Assembly (NCBI GenBank): GCA_024036415.1 | Contig: JAMWET010001928.1 | Location: 19,715-83,714 of the forward strand | Source: Prochilodus magdalenae | Taxonomy: Eukaryota > Chordata > Actinopteri > Characiformes > Prochilodontidae | DNA length: 64,000 nt | Direction: 5' to 3' | Part shown: one piece after another, positions 1-13,061 of the stretch | How positions within the stretch are numbered: the first letter of the stretch is position 1 | How the letters are laid out: each line of letters opens with the position of its first letter | Translations under genes and position numbers: made by a program | The notes under the pieces: generated by a model | The model's input: the letters and a program-made list of their open reading frames with translations, nothing else | Databases searched by the model: none | What the model was told of the DNA's origin: nothing

Positions 1-60
1 TTCAGTCGTTAATGAGTGATTTGGTGTAAGTGGTTGATTGTAGAGACTTAGATTTCTTTA

Positions 61-355
61 CAGTGGTGGTGATGGGAACCCAGGGTCACCATGTCTACAA
101 CACCCATATAGCCATTTTATTTACTACCTAAGACCACCAGTGAACCCACACGTGTGATGTTTTATATATGATGGTCGATGATGTTTTCGGGTGGTGGACT
201 GTTTCACATGAATGGGGTTTTAAAAAATTTTCTTTTTTTTTTTTTTTTACACCAGAATTGCATCATAAAACAAGAAACCAGGCAGCTTATTCATAACCAT
301 TTCACGTAATAACTTAGTGAGGGAGTTTTTAGAGGTTCCCATCACCACCACTCTG
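61..355. mobile_element. Short non-autonomous DNA element with TIRs
   Basis: AGTGGTGGTGATGGGAACC near 62-80 is answered by its reverse complement at 334-352, about 250 bp apart. The ends read CAG...CTG, like hAT elements, but no clear 8-bp target duplication is visible. The interior is AT-rich with a poly-T run at 229-249 and no coding potential. Confidence 0.6.
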
Positions 356-1194
356 AACAATTCTAACTCCATACCTTCAAATCACTCAGATTTCAGTTGT
401 CCGGTTTTGGGTAGACAGTGCTTTATTCACTGATATGATTGTGAGTTCTCAATGTCTCATCTTCAGTTAAATAACAGAATTACGGATCACGATTTTAATC
501 AGCGCGGAATATTGTATCACTGGTGGCGGCGTAATCTTATTAGCTTTGGTTTATGTCATTGACTTTTTTATTCGTTCTCTGCGTTAAAACAGCTTTCTTT
601 GTCATGACATGTTATTTTCTAAAAATTAGGTTTAATTTGCATTCAGATTTTCCAGTTCACTCTGTGTTGCTATTGATCCATGTAAGAAAAGAGTGAGTTA
701 TACTTGGTTTCCCAGTGGACAACCATTTAAGCTTTTGCCTTATCGAATCACAGCAAAGTTGCAAAAAAAAAAGAACAAAAAAAACCCTTTTATTAGCTTA
801 TTTTTGTTAAGCCAAGCGTTGTTTCTGACTGATATACAGTATTCATCAGCCCTAATTACAGGATTACCTTAAATCCACCTGAAGGAAATTAATGTAGTTA
901 ATATGAAGTATTCAAAAGAACAATTCACAAATACCATAACAGGATCGACTGGGGCTGATGTACTACTGATGTTTCAGTACTTTTAACAAGACTTGCAGAA
1001 TGTCAGTTCTTCAAGGCCTTTATGTAGCTTAATGTAAGTTAGAAAAAGGTAACACTACCATCCACAACCAAACATACCTCAGAAAGGTTTTCAGCCAGTA
1101 TGCATCAGTAACAGTTAAGTAGCTAAGCTTTTCTTATAATCATATCTATCTATCTATCTATCTATATGATATCGCAGCTACCTTTGCCCACAGG
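356..1194. other. Low-repeat AT-rich stretch, no gene seen
   Basis: No reading frame of note, RNA gene or repeat family was recognised apart from a short TCTA microsatellite at 1144-1163. Confidence 0.5.
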
Positions 1195-1700
1195 TCAGTT
1201 TATTGAATCTCTGCCCTGTTCTACATCTGCCCTGGTCAACCGTAAGTGCTATTACTGTGAAATGGAGGCAACAACAGCCGGGCCCGAAGTGGTAAACCAG
1301 GCAAACTCACAGAGCGGTGCTAAAAAGTGCTGAAGCATATAGAAAGCAGCTGTAAACAAGCCTGAGGTCACTATGCCCAATGCCAAGCGTCAGCTGGAGT
1401 GGTATAATTCTAGATCCATAACAGAGCTTTGACCTGTTGAACACCTCTGGAATGAACTGGAAAATCAGTTGCGAGCCAGGCGCTCTTATGCATGACCCCA
1501 TAAATGCTCTTATGACTGACTGGGAACAAAGACTCAAAATTCTCCAAAATCTTCTGGAAAGCTTTTGAAAAGTGGAGGCTGTTGCAGCTATAAAGAAGGG
1601 GGCGACTTCCTATTAGTGCCCCTGGCTTTGGATTGAGATGCCCAGCCAGGTCATATAGGTCTGATGATCAGGTGTGTCTGATGATCAGAACTTTTGGTAA
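1195..1700 (+). pseudogene. Tc1/mariner transposase remnant (C-terminal part)
   Basis: Reading + strand from about 1436 gives VEHLWNELENQLRAR, then after a frameshift INALMTDWEQ and KVEAVAAIKK. This is the order at the C-terminal end of mariner/Tc1 transposases, after the catalytic DDE core. Several stops and at least one frameshift show it is dead. The right side ends near GGTGTGTCTGATGATCAGAACTTTTGG, resembling a mariner terminus. No left terminus was identified. Confidence 0.75.
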
Positions 1701-2825
1701 AAGTAGTGTATCTGTTTATAGCCTTCAGCTGGGACCTCAACCAGCTCAAGGTCGCGAGTTCTGACCTTTCTGTCAGATTATCCCTATTTATTCCAACTTG
1801 CTCGCTTCGGTTTCCCGAGAGCCCTTCTGCTTCTTTTCTTTCTAACTCCCAGAAGATCAAATTCAGCTAAAAAGACTCTCAGACTTTCTTATTATCCAGT
1901 TTTTTTTATCTTCTCGATTCATCCTCACCATTTGAAGGCCATGGCGTAAGCAATGTGAGTTCTGTCCTACATTGTTTTAAACGCGTTCATGCAGCAACAG
2001 TATTAGCTATCATCGAATTCGAGGTACCAGTAAAACACACGATGCTCAGCCCCAAGTAGAACTGGAAAACCTGTGATCTGGAAATTGCGTCCTGAATCCA
2101 GTGAATGACTGAATTATGTTGAATTGAGGTTTCTTTATACATCAATCAAGTTTTATTTTCTTTCCAAAGACGTAATAAATGTGTCGGCCAGTTGAGCCTT
2201 TTTTTTTTCTTTTTTTTTTAGTCTCTTAGTCTCGTTTGACCATCATGAACCGTATTGTTGTTTTGGAGCACTAAGAGTATTGGTGGGATGGTCAGACCGG
2301 GCTAAACATGTCATTAGCATATTTATAATGTTTGCTGATGTGTGCAAAAACTGGATACAAAGTATCTGGATCTAATGCCAAAGATATGTATGCAGTAATG
2401 TAGTATTCTTGAAGTGCTTCCGGATGCGCGTTCATGTCTCTACGCCTGAAGAACGGAGCGATGTCCTTAAGCCGTGGCCTGGAGGACTCAGCACTACAGT
2501 ATTGCCTGACACTTCTGACCAATCACATGCTGTCTTCAGGGAGCTTCAGAAGCTCCAGCATGCTGCAGATTTGGGATATGGATTTGGAAAGGCACCGTCC
2601 TGAAGCAGATAAACCTGCTGGCGAAACAACTGCCAGCTCATCGGTTGTAGCATATGCATGGTCATGGTCATGGTCATGTGGCTCTTTCTCAAGATAGGTG
2701 GAATTGTCAGCTTTTGTTTTATGTAAAAAATGAATAAATATATGAATAATGACTGACAGTAATGAATATTAAGAGTGTTTGTGTTCCCCCCCAGATTTCT
2801 CTACGAATGCTTACAGTGCTGTGCA
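1701..2825. other. Low-repeat stretch, no gene seen
   Basis: Short open frames on both strands (2292-2697) overlap and look spurious. A small GGTCAT hexamer run lies at 2658-2682. Nothing else was recognised. Confidence 0.45.
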
Positions 2826-2835
2826 AAAGCTTACA

Positions 2836-4250
2836 GCGTGTTCTGGGAGTCCACTGGTGTTTGCTCAGCGTGTTCTGGGAGTCCACTGGTGTTTGCTCAG
2901 CGTGTTCTGGGAGTCCACTGGTGTTTGCTCAGCGTGTTCTGGGAGTCCACTGGTGTTTGCTCAGCGTGTTCTGGGAGTCCACTGGTGTTTGCTCAGCGTG
3001 TTCTGGGAGTCCACTGGTGTTTGCTCAGCGTGTTCTGGGAGTCCACTGGTGTTTTGTGTAGCCTGTTCTGGAGCGTCCACTGGTGTTTTGCTCAGCATGT
3101 TCTGGGAGTCCACTGGTGTTTTGTGTAGCGTGTTCTGGGAGTCCACTGGTGTTTTGTGTAGAGTGTTCTGGGAGTCCACTGGTGTTTTGTGTAGCGTATT
3201 CTAGGGAGTCCACTGGTGTTTACTCAGCATGTTCTGGGGAGTCCACTGGTGTTTTGTGTAGCGTGTTCTGGGGAGTCCACTGGTGTTTTGTGTAGTGTGT
3301 TCTGGGAGTCCACTGGTGTTTTGTGTAGTGTGTTCTGGGGAGTCCACTGGTGTTTTGTGTAGTGTGTTCTGGGAGTCCACTGGTGTTTTGCTCAGCGTGT
3401 TCTGGGAGTCCGCTGGTGTTTTGTGTAGTGTGTTCTGGGGAGTCCGCTGGTGTTTTGTGTAGCGTGTTCTGGGAGTCCACTGGTGTTTGCTCAGCATGTT
3501 CTGGGAGTCCACTGGTGTTTGCTCAGCGTGTTCTGGGAGTCCACTGGTGTTTGCTCAGAATGTTCTGGGGAGTCCACTGGTGTTTGCTCAGCGTGTTCTG
3601 AAGAGTCCGCTGGTGTTTGCTCAGCGTGTTCTGGGGAGTCCGCTGGTGTTTGCTCAGCATGTTCTGGGAGTCCACTGGTGTTTTGCTCAGCATGTTCTGG
3701 GAGTCCACTGGTGTTTTGCTCAGCATGTTCTGGGAGTCCACTGGTGTTTTGCTCAGCATGTTCTGGGAGTCCACTGGTGTTTTGCTCAGCATGTTCTGGG
3801 AGTCCACTGGTGTTTTGCTCAGCATGTTCTGGGAGTCCACTGGTGTTTTGCTCAGCATGTTCTGGGAGTCCACTGGTGTTTGCTCAGCATGTTCTGAGAA
3901 GTCCACTGGTGTTTGCTCAGCATGTTCTGAGAAGTCCACTGGTGTTTTGCTCAGCGTGTTCTGGGGAGTCCACTGGTGTTTTGTGTAGCATGTGCTGGGA
4001 GTCCACTGGTGTTTACTCAGCATGTTCTGGGAGTCCACTGGTGTTTTGTGTAGCGTGTTCTGGGGAGTCCACTGGTGTTTTGTGTAGTGTGTTCTGGGGA
4101 GTCCACTGGTGTTTGCTCAGCGTGTTCTGGGGAGTCCACTGGTGTTTTGCTCAGCGTGTTCTGGGGAGTCCACTGGTGTTTTGCTCAGCGTGTTCTGGGG
4201 AGTCCACTGGTGTTTTGCTCAGCGTGTTCTGGGGAGTCCGCTGGTGTTTT
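2836..4250. repeat. 32-bp minisatellite, about 44 copies
   Basis: The unit contains GTGTTCTGGGAGTCCACTGG followed by TGTTTGCTCAGC. One-base indels (TGTTT/TGTTTT, GGG/GGGG) and a TTGTGTAGC variant of the last third give 31-34-bp units. Early units (2836-3040) and the 3660-3870 block are nearly identical, suggesting recent expansion. All open frames on both strands here come from the repeat. Confidence 0.96.
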
Positions 4251-5000
4251 TGCATTCTACTTTTTGCACTTTATTGATTTCATTTCAGCAGATGCTGATG
4301 TGATGTGGGATGTGATGTTGGCTAGTATGCCGAGTGGTAAGAGCAGTGATATGGTCTCTTGGACTGCTGTTTACATATGGCTGTGGCATCGCTGACAATC
4401 AAACTCTCGATGATTTGGCCAATGCTTAGATCGTTGCACTGCTCAAAAGCTCTCAATGGGATTTTAGCCGGTGTTCTGAAAAAGCTTGCCCAACATAGCA
4501 ACTGTATCCATGTACATGGTGCATGTGAAAGTCAGTTGACATGGTTTGTACCAAAGTAACAGTACAATTATTAACATATTATGTGAACTTGAGTAAGACA
4601 TTTCCATTTAGACCCACAGCTGTAGAAACGGGGAAGAGGCTATAGGAAGTCTGTTTCCCGTCACCTTTCCTCCCAGTTATTTTCTTTTCTTTCTCTCTTT
4701 ATTTACTTTCTATTACTTGTGCTGAATTTTAAGGAGGATTCTATTTCGTTGGCCCCAGAAGACCCTCAGACAGCTAGGCTGGGATGGACACTTGAGCAGA
4801 TGTGGTCACAGTTTTGGGCACTCTGCCCTTTTAAAGGGCTAGTGGTGCTGTTCATCCTGCTATTAAACATGCCAGTGATAAAATCTTTCGCACTCTGGAT
4901 TCAGGAGCCAGACCCAAGCTATTAAACGTTTTACATTACGTAATTAATAACGTTTATATTGTCTATAAACAGGTTTGAGTCTGCATCTCTGTCCTTTTCT
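4251..5000. other. Low-repeat stretch, no gene seen
   Basis: A few 60-100-codon open frames without recognisable domains. It contains a pyrimidine run near 4680-4710. No feature is supported. Confidence 0.45.
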
Positions 5001-5039
5001 GCTTGTTTTACGGTCAGAGAGAATAGAAAACATGGTCTA

Positions 5040-6480
5040 CTGCTCTATAATACTACTAATACTGCTATTAAGTATTAATATTGCCAACTTAAAGGCTACT
5101 TAAATGCCCCCAGGTATTCAGTATGCACTTTACATTATGCAGTATCATCATTTTCTCAGTATCTATTAAAATAGTTTAGTATCTGGCAACCACTATATTA
5201 AGTATGTACAATATTATGTTCAGTATCTACTAAAAACATACTCACAATCTACTATTAATTATTTGGGAACTGCTATAAATTATTCAGTATCTGCTATCAT
5301 TTGTACAGTACTTACTAAAATAATGTAACATCTCCTTTTTATTATTTTTTTTTATTTTACAAACACTAAATTATTTAGGATCTACTACTAAATATATTTT
5401 AACTATTCTGAAAATGTAACTTATTCTGAATCTACTGGATTCAGTATTCAGTATCTACTATAAGTTATTCAGTATACTATAAATTATTCAGTATCTACTA
5501 TACATAATTCAGTATCTACTTTAAATGACTTAGTATCTGTTATTCAGTAAATACTACACATTTTTTAGTATCTACTATAAATTATTCAGTATCTACTTTA
5601 AATTATTCTATATCTATTATACATTATTCAGTATCTACTGTACATTATTCATTATCTACTATAAGTTATTCAGTATCTACTATAAGTTATTCAGTATCTA
5701 CTATAAGTTATTCAGTAAATACTATCAGTTATTCAGTATCTACTATAAGTTATTCAGTAAATACTATCAGTTATTCAGTATCTACTATACATTATTCATG
5801 ATCTACTATAAGTTATTCAGTATCTACTATACATTATTCATTATCTACTATAAGTTATTCAGTATCTACTATACATTATTCATTATCTACTATAAGTTAT
5901 TCAGTATCTACTATACATTATTCAGTATCTACTATCAGTTATTTCAGTATCTACTATAAGTTATTCAGTATCTACTATCAGTTATTCAGTATCTACTATC
6001 AGTTATTCAGTATCTACTATAAGTTATTCAGTATCTACTAAGAAGTATTCAGTATCTACTATGAAGTATTCGGTATCTACTATGAAGTATTCAGTATCTA
6101 CTGTACATCATTCAGTATCTACTATACATCATTCAGTATCTACTAAGTTATTCTGTATCTACTATGAAGTATTCCGTATCTACTATAAGTTATTCAGTAT
6201 CTACTATGAAGTATTCAGTGTCTACTATAAATGTTCTTGTTCTTGTTACTAAAATTTCTTAAATATCTACTATAATATGTCCAATACCTACTAACATTAT
6301 TTAATATCTTCCATAAACTATTTGGCAATTATTATAAATTCAGTATCTACTATCTCAGTATTTACTAAAAATATTTAATATCTACTAAGAATTATTTGGT
6401 AGCCACTGTAAATCATTCAGTGTCTACTATGAATTATGAATTATGAGTACTAAACATTCTTCACTAAGTTCACAGGATCT
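5040..6480. repeat. AT-rich 21-bp tandem repeat (TTATTCAGTATCTACTATAAG)
   Basis: The most regular part is about 5440-6235, with exact 21-bp periodicity, and copies decay on both sides. Variants replace ATAAGTT by ATACATT or ATCAGTT and form short blocks. The same motif, more degenerate, recurs at 10200-11830 and 12600-13680. Confidence 0.93.
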
Positions 6481-6574
6481 GTACTGACTATGAAGTAGTG
6501 TCAGTATCTATTAAGTTGTTGACCGAGGGGAATCTACTACAGAAGTATCATCCGTACCTACTACTAAGTTTTTC

Positions 6575-7250
6575 AGTGCACTGACTCAGCCGCTCAGCTC
6601 ATATAGATGAAGTCTCCCAGGCCCCATTGAAGCGTATCTTGCTCCACTAATAGACTCCTTAACGCACCAGAGCCGCTCCAGGACAGTGACTCCCATCATC
6701 CTGTGCTGTATTTATTCGCAGTGACGGTTGTCCACACCACCCTGTCCCCTGTCTGTTACAGGATACTCTACGCGGCCCTCCAGCTGAAACCCCACCACCC
6801 CATAAACTGAGACAGGTGGGAGAACAGCAGTGCCTCATAAACGTTATGTGCAGTGTTTAACTCTTAGAACCCTGAAGTTTGTACTGTAGTTCTGCTGTGT
6901 TATTTAAATGGAGTTGTGGACTGTAATAAACAAAACTAATTTATTCAAATTCATTTATGAAGAAAACATATTTAACAGGAATTTATACCGAAGCCTCAAC
7001 AGCTAAATATAATATCAGTGTGTCCACTCTTTACCTTTCTTATAGTCTCTGCTATTTTTGGGAAACAACTCCAAAGTCTTAGGAGTTGGTTTAGCACTCA
7101 AGTCATCAAAACCATTTAGTGGTGTTGAGGTCTCACAGGATCTGTACAGACATTGAACCTGAGAACACCAGCAGCTTCTGTGATTAAAGAGTGTGTGATC
7201 TCGAGGGAACTCATTGAGTAGCTTCTTGAAGTGCGGACCACATCATTCAG
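6575..7250 (-). repeat. Mosaic repeat block copy 1, with Tc1-like (family A) end
   Basis: Shares with the next block CTTGCTCCACTAA-TAGA, ACGCACCAGAGCCGCTCCAGG, TATTTATTCGCAGTGACGG and the Tc1-like stretch with GGAGTTGGTTTAGCACTCAAG. Read on the minus strand, the latter resembles the region around the SPDLN-type motif of Tc1 transposases. No intact coding sequence. Confidence 0.7.
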
Positions 7251-7259
7251 ACCTCATGG

Positions 7260-8000
7260 CGACTGAGGTTTTACTAGGGTGCATCTTGACGATGCCGCTC
7301 AGCTCACCCATAGATTTGGAAGTTCTCAGGCCCAAGACAAAAGTGAAGTCGTATCTTGCTCCACTAAATAGATTCTCTTTGGTATGTTGACGCACCAGAG
7401 CCGCTCCAGGCGCATGTTGTCTCCCATCGTCCGTGCGGCCTGTATTTATTCGCAGTGACGGAGGGCCACACGCACCCTGTCCCAGTCTGTCTGTTGGGTC
7501 AGGATACAGCTAAGCGGCCCTCCTTGCTTAGAAACCCCACCACCCCCAGCGTGAAACCTGAGACAGGTGCATGGAGAACATGTCAGTGCCCCATAAACGT
7601 TCATCCCTGCTGCAGTGGGTGCAGCTCTTAGTGCTGCTGAAGTTGATGACTGTAGAACTGCTGTGGTTATTTACCGGGATAGCCCTGAGTAAATGACTTA
7701 TAGGTGTTTGAATGATCAACAAACTATCTGGGGAATCTTAGTTTCAAATTGGTTTATGAAGTAAAACAGGAAAACAATTTGGTATTCAGGTTCTGGACTC
7801 TGGGCTAAATATAATATCAGTGAGAACACCCACTCTTTGTTTTAATTCTTATAGTCTCATTGCTAGCTTCTGGGAAAACACCTCCTTTCAGTTCAGTCTT
7901 AGGAGTTGGTTTAGCACTCAAGGATCAAGAAACATTTAGTGGACATTTGAGGATCTGGATCTAGGGTGGTCAGTTCATTCTCTCTCGAGACTGAAAGCTT
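7260..8000 (-). repeat. Mosaic repeat block copy 2 (intermediate)
   Basis: Alternates short words of copy 1 and copy 3. For example, GCGCATGTTG and GTGCGGCC as in copy 3 flank TCTCCCAT and TGTATTTATTCGCAGTGACGG as in copy 1. This interleaving is unusual for ordinary divergence; gene conversion or blended assembly consensus are both possible. Confidence 0.65.
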
Positions 8001-8009
8001 AAACCAGTC

Positions 8010-9215
8010 AGCTTCTGTTCGAATGCTGTTCATGTGTCTAGATTCAACTCCTTTCCTCACCTGATGAAAGCTTCTACTGAACAGAACACATCTCTTTCTG
8101 GATCCTGGACTCCATGGAGACCTCAGGTCCGGATCGGACGTAACACCTCATTCATCTTGCCGATGACCTCAGTGCCTCCACCCATAGATTTGGTAGTTCT
8201 CTTCACCAAGACAAAAGTGGGTCTTGTATTTGCCATTCTGAAGTTTGTGATGTTGACTGTGGTGGGTCTATTCGTCAAGAAACGAGTCTGTGCGCATGTT
8301 GCAACTGCGTCGTGCTGGTGCGGCCATCTGCTAATGAACGCTGGCAAACAAAGGATGGTTGTTGACTTCAAGGAGGGTGACCACTCTGTTCGCAGACTGC
8401 TCCACTGTCGTGTCTGTTGGGTCAGTCCTTGGAGTACAGCGATAAGATCTCCCCTCCTTCCCTAGATCACCAGCACCCCCGAAAGTGAAACCTGAATCAC
8501 TTTGCGAAGTCTGAGGAACAATGTCCCACCTCCCAACCTACCCACCAAGTTTCATCCCTGCTGGCTGAGTCCGGGTGCAGCTATTTGTGCTGCTATGTTT
8601 TTGAGTCCCTGACGAGTGTGAGGAAGCTGAGAAGAACTGTGTTTGGTCCAAGTTTACCGGGATTTACACCCTGATCCGCAAATGAAACTTATAGGTGTTT
8701 GAATGATCACACAAACTCCTACCATCTGGGGTACCCCGCCCCTTGGAAGTTTGAACTGCTTCTTTCCCAAGCCATCAGTAATCCCCCCAAGTCTGGTCCA
8801 AACAAGAATTTGGTATTCAGGTTCACACACTCTGGGCTGGTCACACACACAGTCCACCTTTTTCCCTTTTCATTGAAAACACCAGCAGCTACTAACTGGA
8901 TAACTTTAGTATGGGCTAAATTCTAGATTTACAATGTCATGTTTACTTCTACACCAAATGCTTCTGCTGACTACAGGGGCCTACACCACCTTTCAGACCT
9001 CCATAGCGTCTTGATGGTTGTGTGTAGTTCTCCCAGTGGAAGGATGTTGTATTGTTTTGTGTAACACTATTGTTACATTCTCAGATCTGAATCAAGAGTG
9101 GAGTTTGATGTTCTCCTCTCTCTCAAAACTGAAAGCTTAAACTGCTGGTTGTCTGATGGAGGGAGTGTTGGTGGTCTTTCAGTTCTTCCAGGTGGTTGTT
9201 AGAGGCCCATTTTCT
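8010..9215 (-). repeat. Mosaic repeat block copy 3 with Tc1-like fragment and possible LINE piece
   Basis: Shares CACCCATAGATTTGG, CCAAGACAAAAGTG, GTCTGTTGGGTCAG and TTCATCCCTGCTG with copy 2. The + strand frame at 8330-8380 reads RMVVDFKEGD, loosely like the VDF region of LINE reverse transcriptases; this is weak. The 8950-9215 end matches the Tc1-like family A pieces at 15480 and 43640. Confidence 0.55.
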
Positions 9216-9935
9216 CTGTAAGTGTTTTTATATTTATATAAGTGTTTTTTTTTTAAGTTTTTATATCTAATATCTAGAACATTATTATTATTACTGGCCA
9301 GTAGAGGTGTGAATTCTAAGGGTTAAAGGTTCCTTAAATCAAATGGCGTGACCTGCCAGCTTGTGGTGGCTCGGAAATGGCAAGAGGCGTCTTCTGGAAG
9401 CCAGCAGATATTTTTTTCATTTCCTGTTTGTTTTAGAACCAACCCTGATGCTTTTAAAGGACGCACGTTCTTAATTATACCGTATATCCAGCACATCAAC
9501 ACAACAGCTCACAAGTACACAAACAAGCATCCGTGAGACATGGTGACCTCTATCAAACCAGGAACACATTTCCTAATTACCCATAGGGCCGTTGTCTAGA
9601 CCCCAAATGAGCCTGTTCTTTGAAGCAATGTGAGTTAATTGCGTTGGTTTGAGGGGAAAAACACTCTAAAAGGCAGTTATACAACTCCACTCGAACTTTC
9701 ATCATGTCACCCAGACCCGACCCTGATGCACTGGTGCAGCCTAACCACTGGAGGTCTAGAGCTTTACTGTACCTTTGCTGTACAGTCTGAATGTGTCTGC
9801 ATTAAGAGTTCACACCACAGTTATATTTTGAGGTCCAAAATACCAGAAGTGCTGAGCGTGCGTGTAGAACCACTGTGAAACTTCTATATATATTTAAAAC
9901 ATCTATGCATGACTGGATTATTCAGCATCTAGTAA
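9216..9935. other. Low-repeat stretch, no gene seen
   Basis: Two short open frames (62 and 79 codons) show no domain. No repeat was recognised. Confidence 0.45.
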
Positions 9936-9937
9936 AT

Positions 9938-10200
9938 AATTAGATTAGATTAGATTAGATTAGATTCAACTTTATTGTCATTGTGCAGTATACAGGTACA
10001 GAGCCAATGAAATGCAGTAAGCACCAGCACCAGAAGTGCAAGTACAGTATTATTTACATAAAGAGCCGTAGTAATAAATATATACCTATATAAGCATATC
10101 TATATACATATATATATGAATGTATAGAGCAGCAAATAAATGTTTCAACTGTAAGAGTTGTGCAAGTAGACAGTATGTACACAATGACAATAACATTACA
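9938..10200 (-). mobile_element. LINE/SINE-like 3' end with TTAGA microsatellite tail
   Basis: A run of ATTAG pentamers (9940-9964) abuts TTCAACTTTATTGTCATTGTGCAGTA and CAATGAAATGCAGT, a sequence I recognise as a very common fish retrotransposon 3' end whose short tandem tail marks the 3' side. That makes the element minus-strand. The family name was not determined. Confidence 0.6.
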
Positions 10201-11830
10201 GTATATATTAGATTGTTCAGCAGCTACTATTAATTTACCATTATGAATTATTCTATATCTATTATAAATTATTTAGTGTCTACTATAAATTATTTACTAT
10301 CTACTACAAATGATTTAGTATCTAACTAACTATTGAATGTGCTATGAAATATTTAGTATCTACTAGGAATTTATCAATTTTCAGCCTCTGATATACACTA
10401 TGTACCCTAAATTAGTTTTTTAGCATCTACTATAAATGGACTATTATGAATTATTTAGTATCTACTATAAATGAAATATTACAAGCTATTCAGTATCTAG
10501 TATAAATTATTTAGTATTAAAATAATGGTATTATTTATTATAAATAGTTCAGAATCTAATTTGAATGTTTTAGTATTCAGTATATACTATATACTATCAA
10601 CTATTTTGTATCTACTAGGAATTTGTTCAGTATCTACTAGGAATTATTCAATATTTATTCTGAATATTATCTGAAAAATCTAATAAATGATTTAATGTCC
10701 ACTATGAAATATTTAGTATCTAATGTGATGTTTTTCATTATCTTCTATGAATAATCCATTATCTACTATGAATTATTTAATAACTATTATTTAATCACAA
10801 CTGTAAAGTATTCAGCTTCCTCTATTAATTATTTAATAACTAATTTAGACTATTCAATCATTTAAAAAAGTACCGACTATGGATTATTTGGCGTCTAGCA
10901 TAAACTAGTTAGTGTCTGAAAGTGTCTAGTAAGTGTCTAAAATGAATTGTGTAGCATTAAATAAGTATAATTCAATATCTACTATAAATGATTCAGAATC
11001 TAATTTGAATGTTTTAGTATTCAGTATATCCTATAAAATATTTTGTATCTACTAGGAATTATTCAGTATTTATATTGAATGTTGTTTAATAAATTATTAG
11101 ATTTATTAAATATCTATTATAAAATATTTAGTATCTAATGTGATGTTTTTCATTATCTTCTATAAATAATCCATTATCTACTATTAATTATTTAATAACT
11201 ATTATTTAATCACAACTGTAAATTATTCAGCTTCCTCTAATAATCATTTAATAACTAATTTAGACTATTCAATCATTCAAAAAAGTACCGACTATGGATT
11301 ATTTGGCATCTAACATAAACTAGTTAGTGTCTAAAATGAATTGTGTAGCATCAAATAAGTATAATTCAAAATCTACTATAAATGATTCAGAATCTAATTT
11401 GAATGTTTTAGTATTCAGTATATCCTACAAAATATTTTGCATCTACTAGGAATTTGTTCAGTATCTACTATGAATTATTCAGTATTTATATTGAATGTTA
11501 TCTAATAAATCTAAAAAAATTATTCAACATCCACTATAAAATATTTTGTATCTAATGTAATGTTTTTCATTATCTTCTATGAATAATCCATTATCTATTA
11601 TGAATTATTCAATAACTATTATTTAATCACACTGTAAATTATTCAGCAGTCTCTATTAACTATTTAGTAACTAATCTAGACTATTCTATAAATTATCATG
11701 AACTTACTATGTGGTTATTTAGCATCTACCATCAATTAGTAAGTGTCTAAAATGAATTATGTAGCTTCTAATAAGTATAATTCAAAATCTACTCTAAATG
11801 ATTCAGTATCTAGTATGAATGACTGTTGTA
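10201..11830. repeat. Degenerate 21-bp-derived array with about 395-443-bp higher-order units
   Basis: Words such as TATTCAGTATCTACTA recur irregularly. A larger block beginning with CAGAATCTAATTTGAATG recurs at about 10549, 10992 and 11386, each followed by the same order of sub-blocks (TTTTCATTATCTTCTAT, CCATTATCTA, TTTAATCACA, CTGTAAA, ACTATTCAATCA). These are three tandem higher-order units of 443 and 394 bp. Confidence 0.8.
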
Positions 11831-12540
11831 TTGGTATTATAATAAATGTATATAGAACTGCAGCATGGTTTTATCACCTCCTCTGTGTGTGAGACTCGAC
11901 CTATAAGGTTCTGAATGCTCCAGTCCTGGTTCCTGCTGGAAGTCCTGACTGTGTATTTCTCCTCTGAGCTTCTCTGAGAACCAGAAAGCAAAACACAAGC
12001 AGAGAGTGAAAGAGGTGAATGGAGAGTTTTGGGTGAGTCTCTGGAGGAAAGGTGTGAACAGGAAGTGGAGAGAGGATGGAAAGGGTGAGCAGGACTGAAG
12101 AACCGCAGGGGAAGCCTTCACTCTTAACAGTGTCCTTCACATCTGGACACACAATGCTTACTTCCCCCTCCTGCTATGACCAGGCAGTCCCCAGATATAC
12201 ATGAATGCAGAGGCCTGAACCTGCGAGCCTTTATAAACATATCATGAACAATGCTGTTTATCTTGGACATCAGATAATCCTCAGTAGGTCAGATATGATG
12301 GCAGACCAAACCTTTTACTCATGTGACTGACCTAACGTTAGATCAGGCTGAGACGTCCATTCCTTCAGCGTTGCTGCACTGTTTCTGTTCAACTACACAG
12401 TTACGTAATTGTAAAGTTAGTCATTTAATAAAATGTCTACATCTGAGGACAGTTCTGTTGACGTCACATCTGTGGCCATCTCCATTTCCAGTTATGAGCT
12501 GTAATCGTTTTTATTTTTTGATCATTTTTTAAATAACTTG
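11831..12540. other. Low-repeat stretch, no gene seen
   Basis: Overlapping minus-strand frames (11803-12152) have no recognisable domain and share DNA in three frames, so they are probably chance. Confidence 0.45.
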
Positions 12541-12861
12541 ATTATTTATTTATTTATTTTTGGTTACGGTTCGGCTTTGAGTTATTTGGTAATGGCTAGG
12601 AGTTTATCGGTAACTCTGATCATTTGTGGAGGTCTCCGCTATAAATTATTGGCTAACCCTATGAATTATTCTGTGATCACTAGAAATGATTTAGTAACCG
12701 CTGTCGTTATTTGGGGATAAGCGTTTCGTAATTGCTATGAGTTATTTTGTAACCTGTATCAATTTTTTTACCAACTAAAAGCTGTTATGAATACTTCTGT
12801 ACACACTATACATTATTTGGTCGCTGTTATGTAATATTTGGTGACTGCAAGGAATTACTGG
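12541..12861. repeat. Highly degenerate TATTTGGTAAC-type repeat
   Basis: Loose recurrences of GAATTATTTGGTAACC and TATGA-TTATTT, related to the array continuing at 13060-13680. Period is about 20-25 bp but irregular. Confidence 0.55.
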
Positions 12862-13061
12862 TTACATTTACGGCATTTAGCTGACGCTCTTATCCAGAGC
12901 GACTTACAGGTGGGCCAGTGTAGTGTTAGGAGTCTTGCCCAAGGACTCTTATTGGCGTGGAACAGCATAGCCGCTCAGACTGGGATTCGAACCCCGGTCT
13001 CCCACATGTGGTAGTGGTTCCAAGGTGGGTAGTGGTGTTATCTGCTGAGCTACACCAACCA
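12862..13061 (-). mobile_element. tRNA-derived SINE, minus strand
   Basis: Reverse complement of a tRNA-like head (GGTTGGTGTAGCTCAGCAGA, B-box GGTTCGAATCC) with a tail carrying GTAAGTCGCTCTGGATAAGA and GCGTCAGCTAAATG, the tail shared by many fish SINEs and LINEs. It matches copies at 18661 and 33006 and is inserted in the AT-rich array. Confidence 0.9.

Noticed and set aside
2836..4250. CRISPR-like array of regular repeats
   Set aside because: Units are contiguous with no unique spacers, there are no cas genes, and the genome is a vertebrate.
3450..4277. 275-codon cysteine-rich frame
   Set aside because: Lies entirely in the 32-bp minisatellite, where several frames on both strands are open at once.
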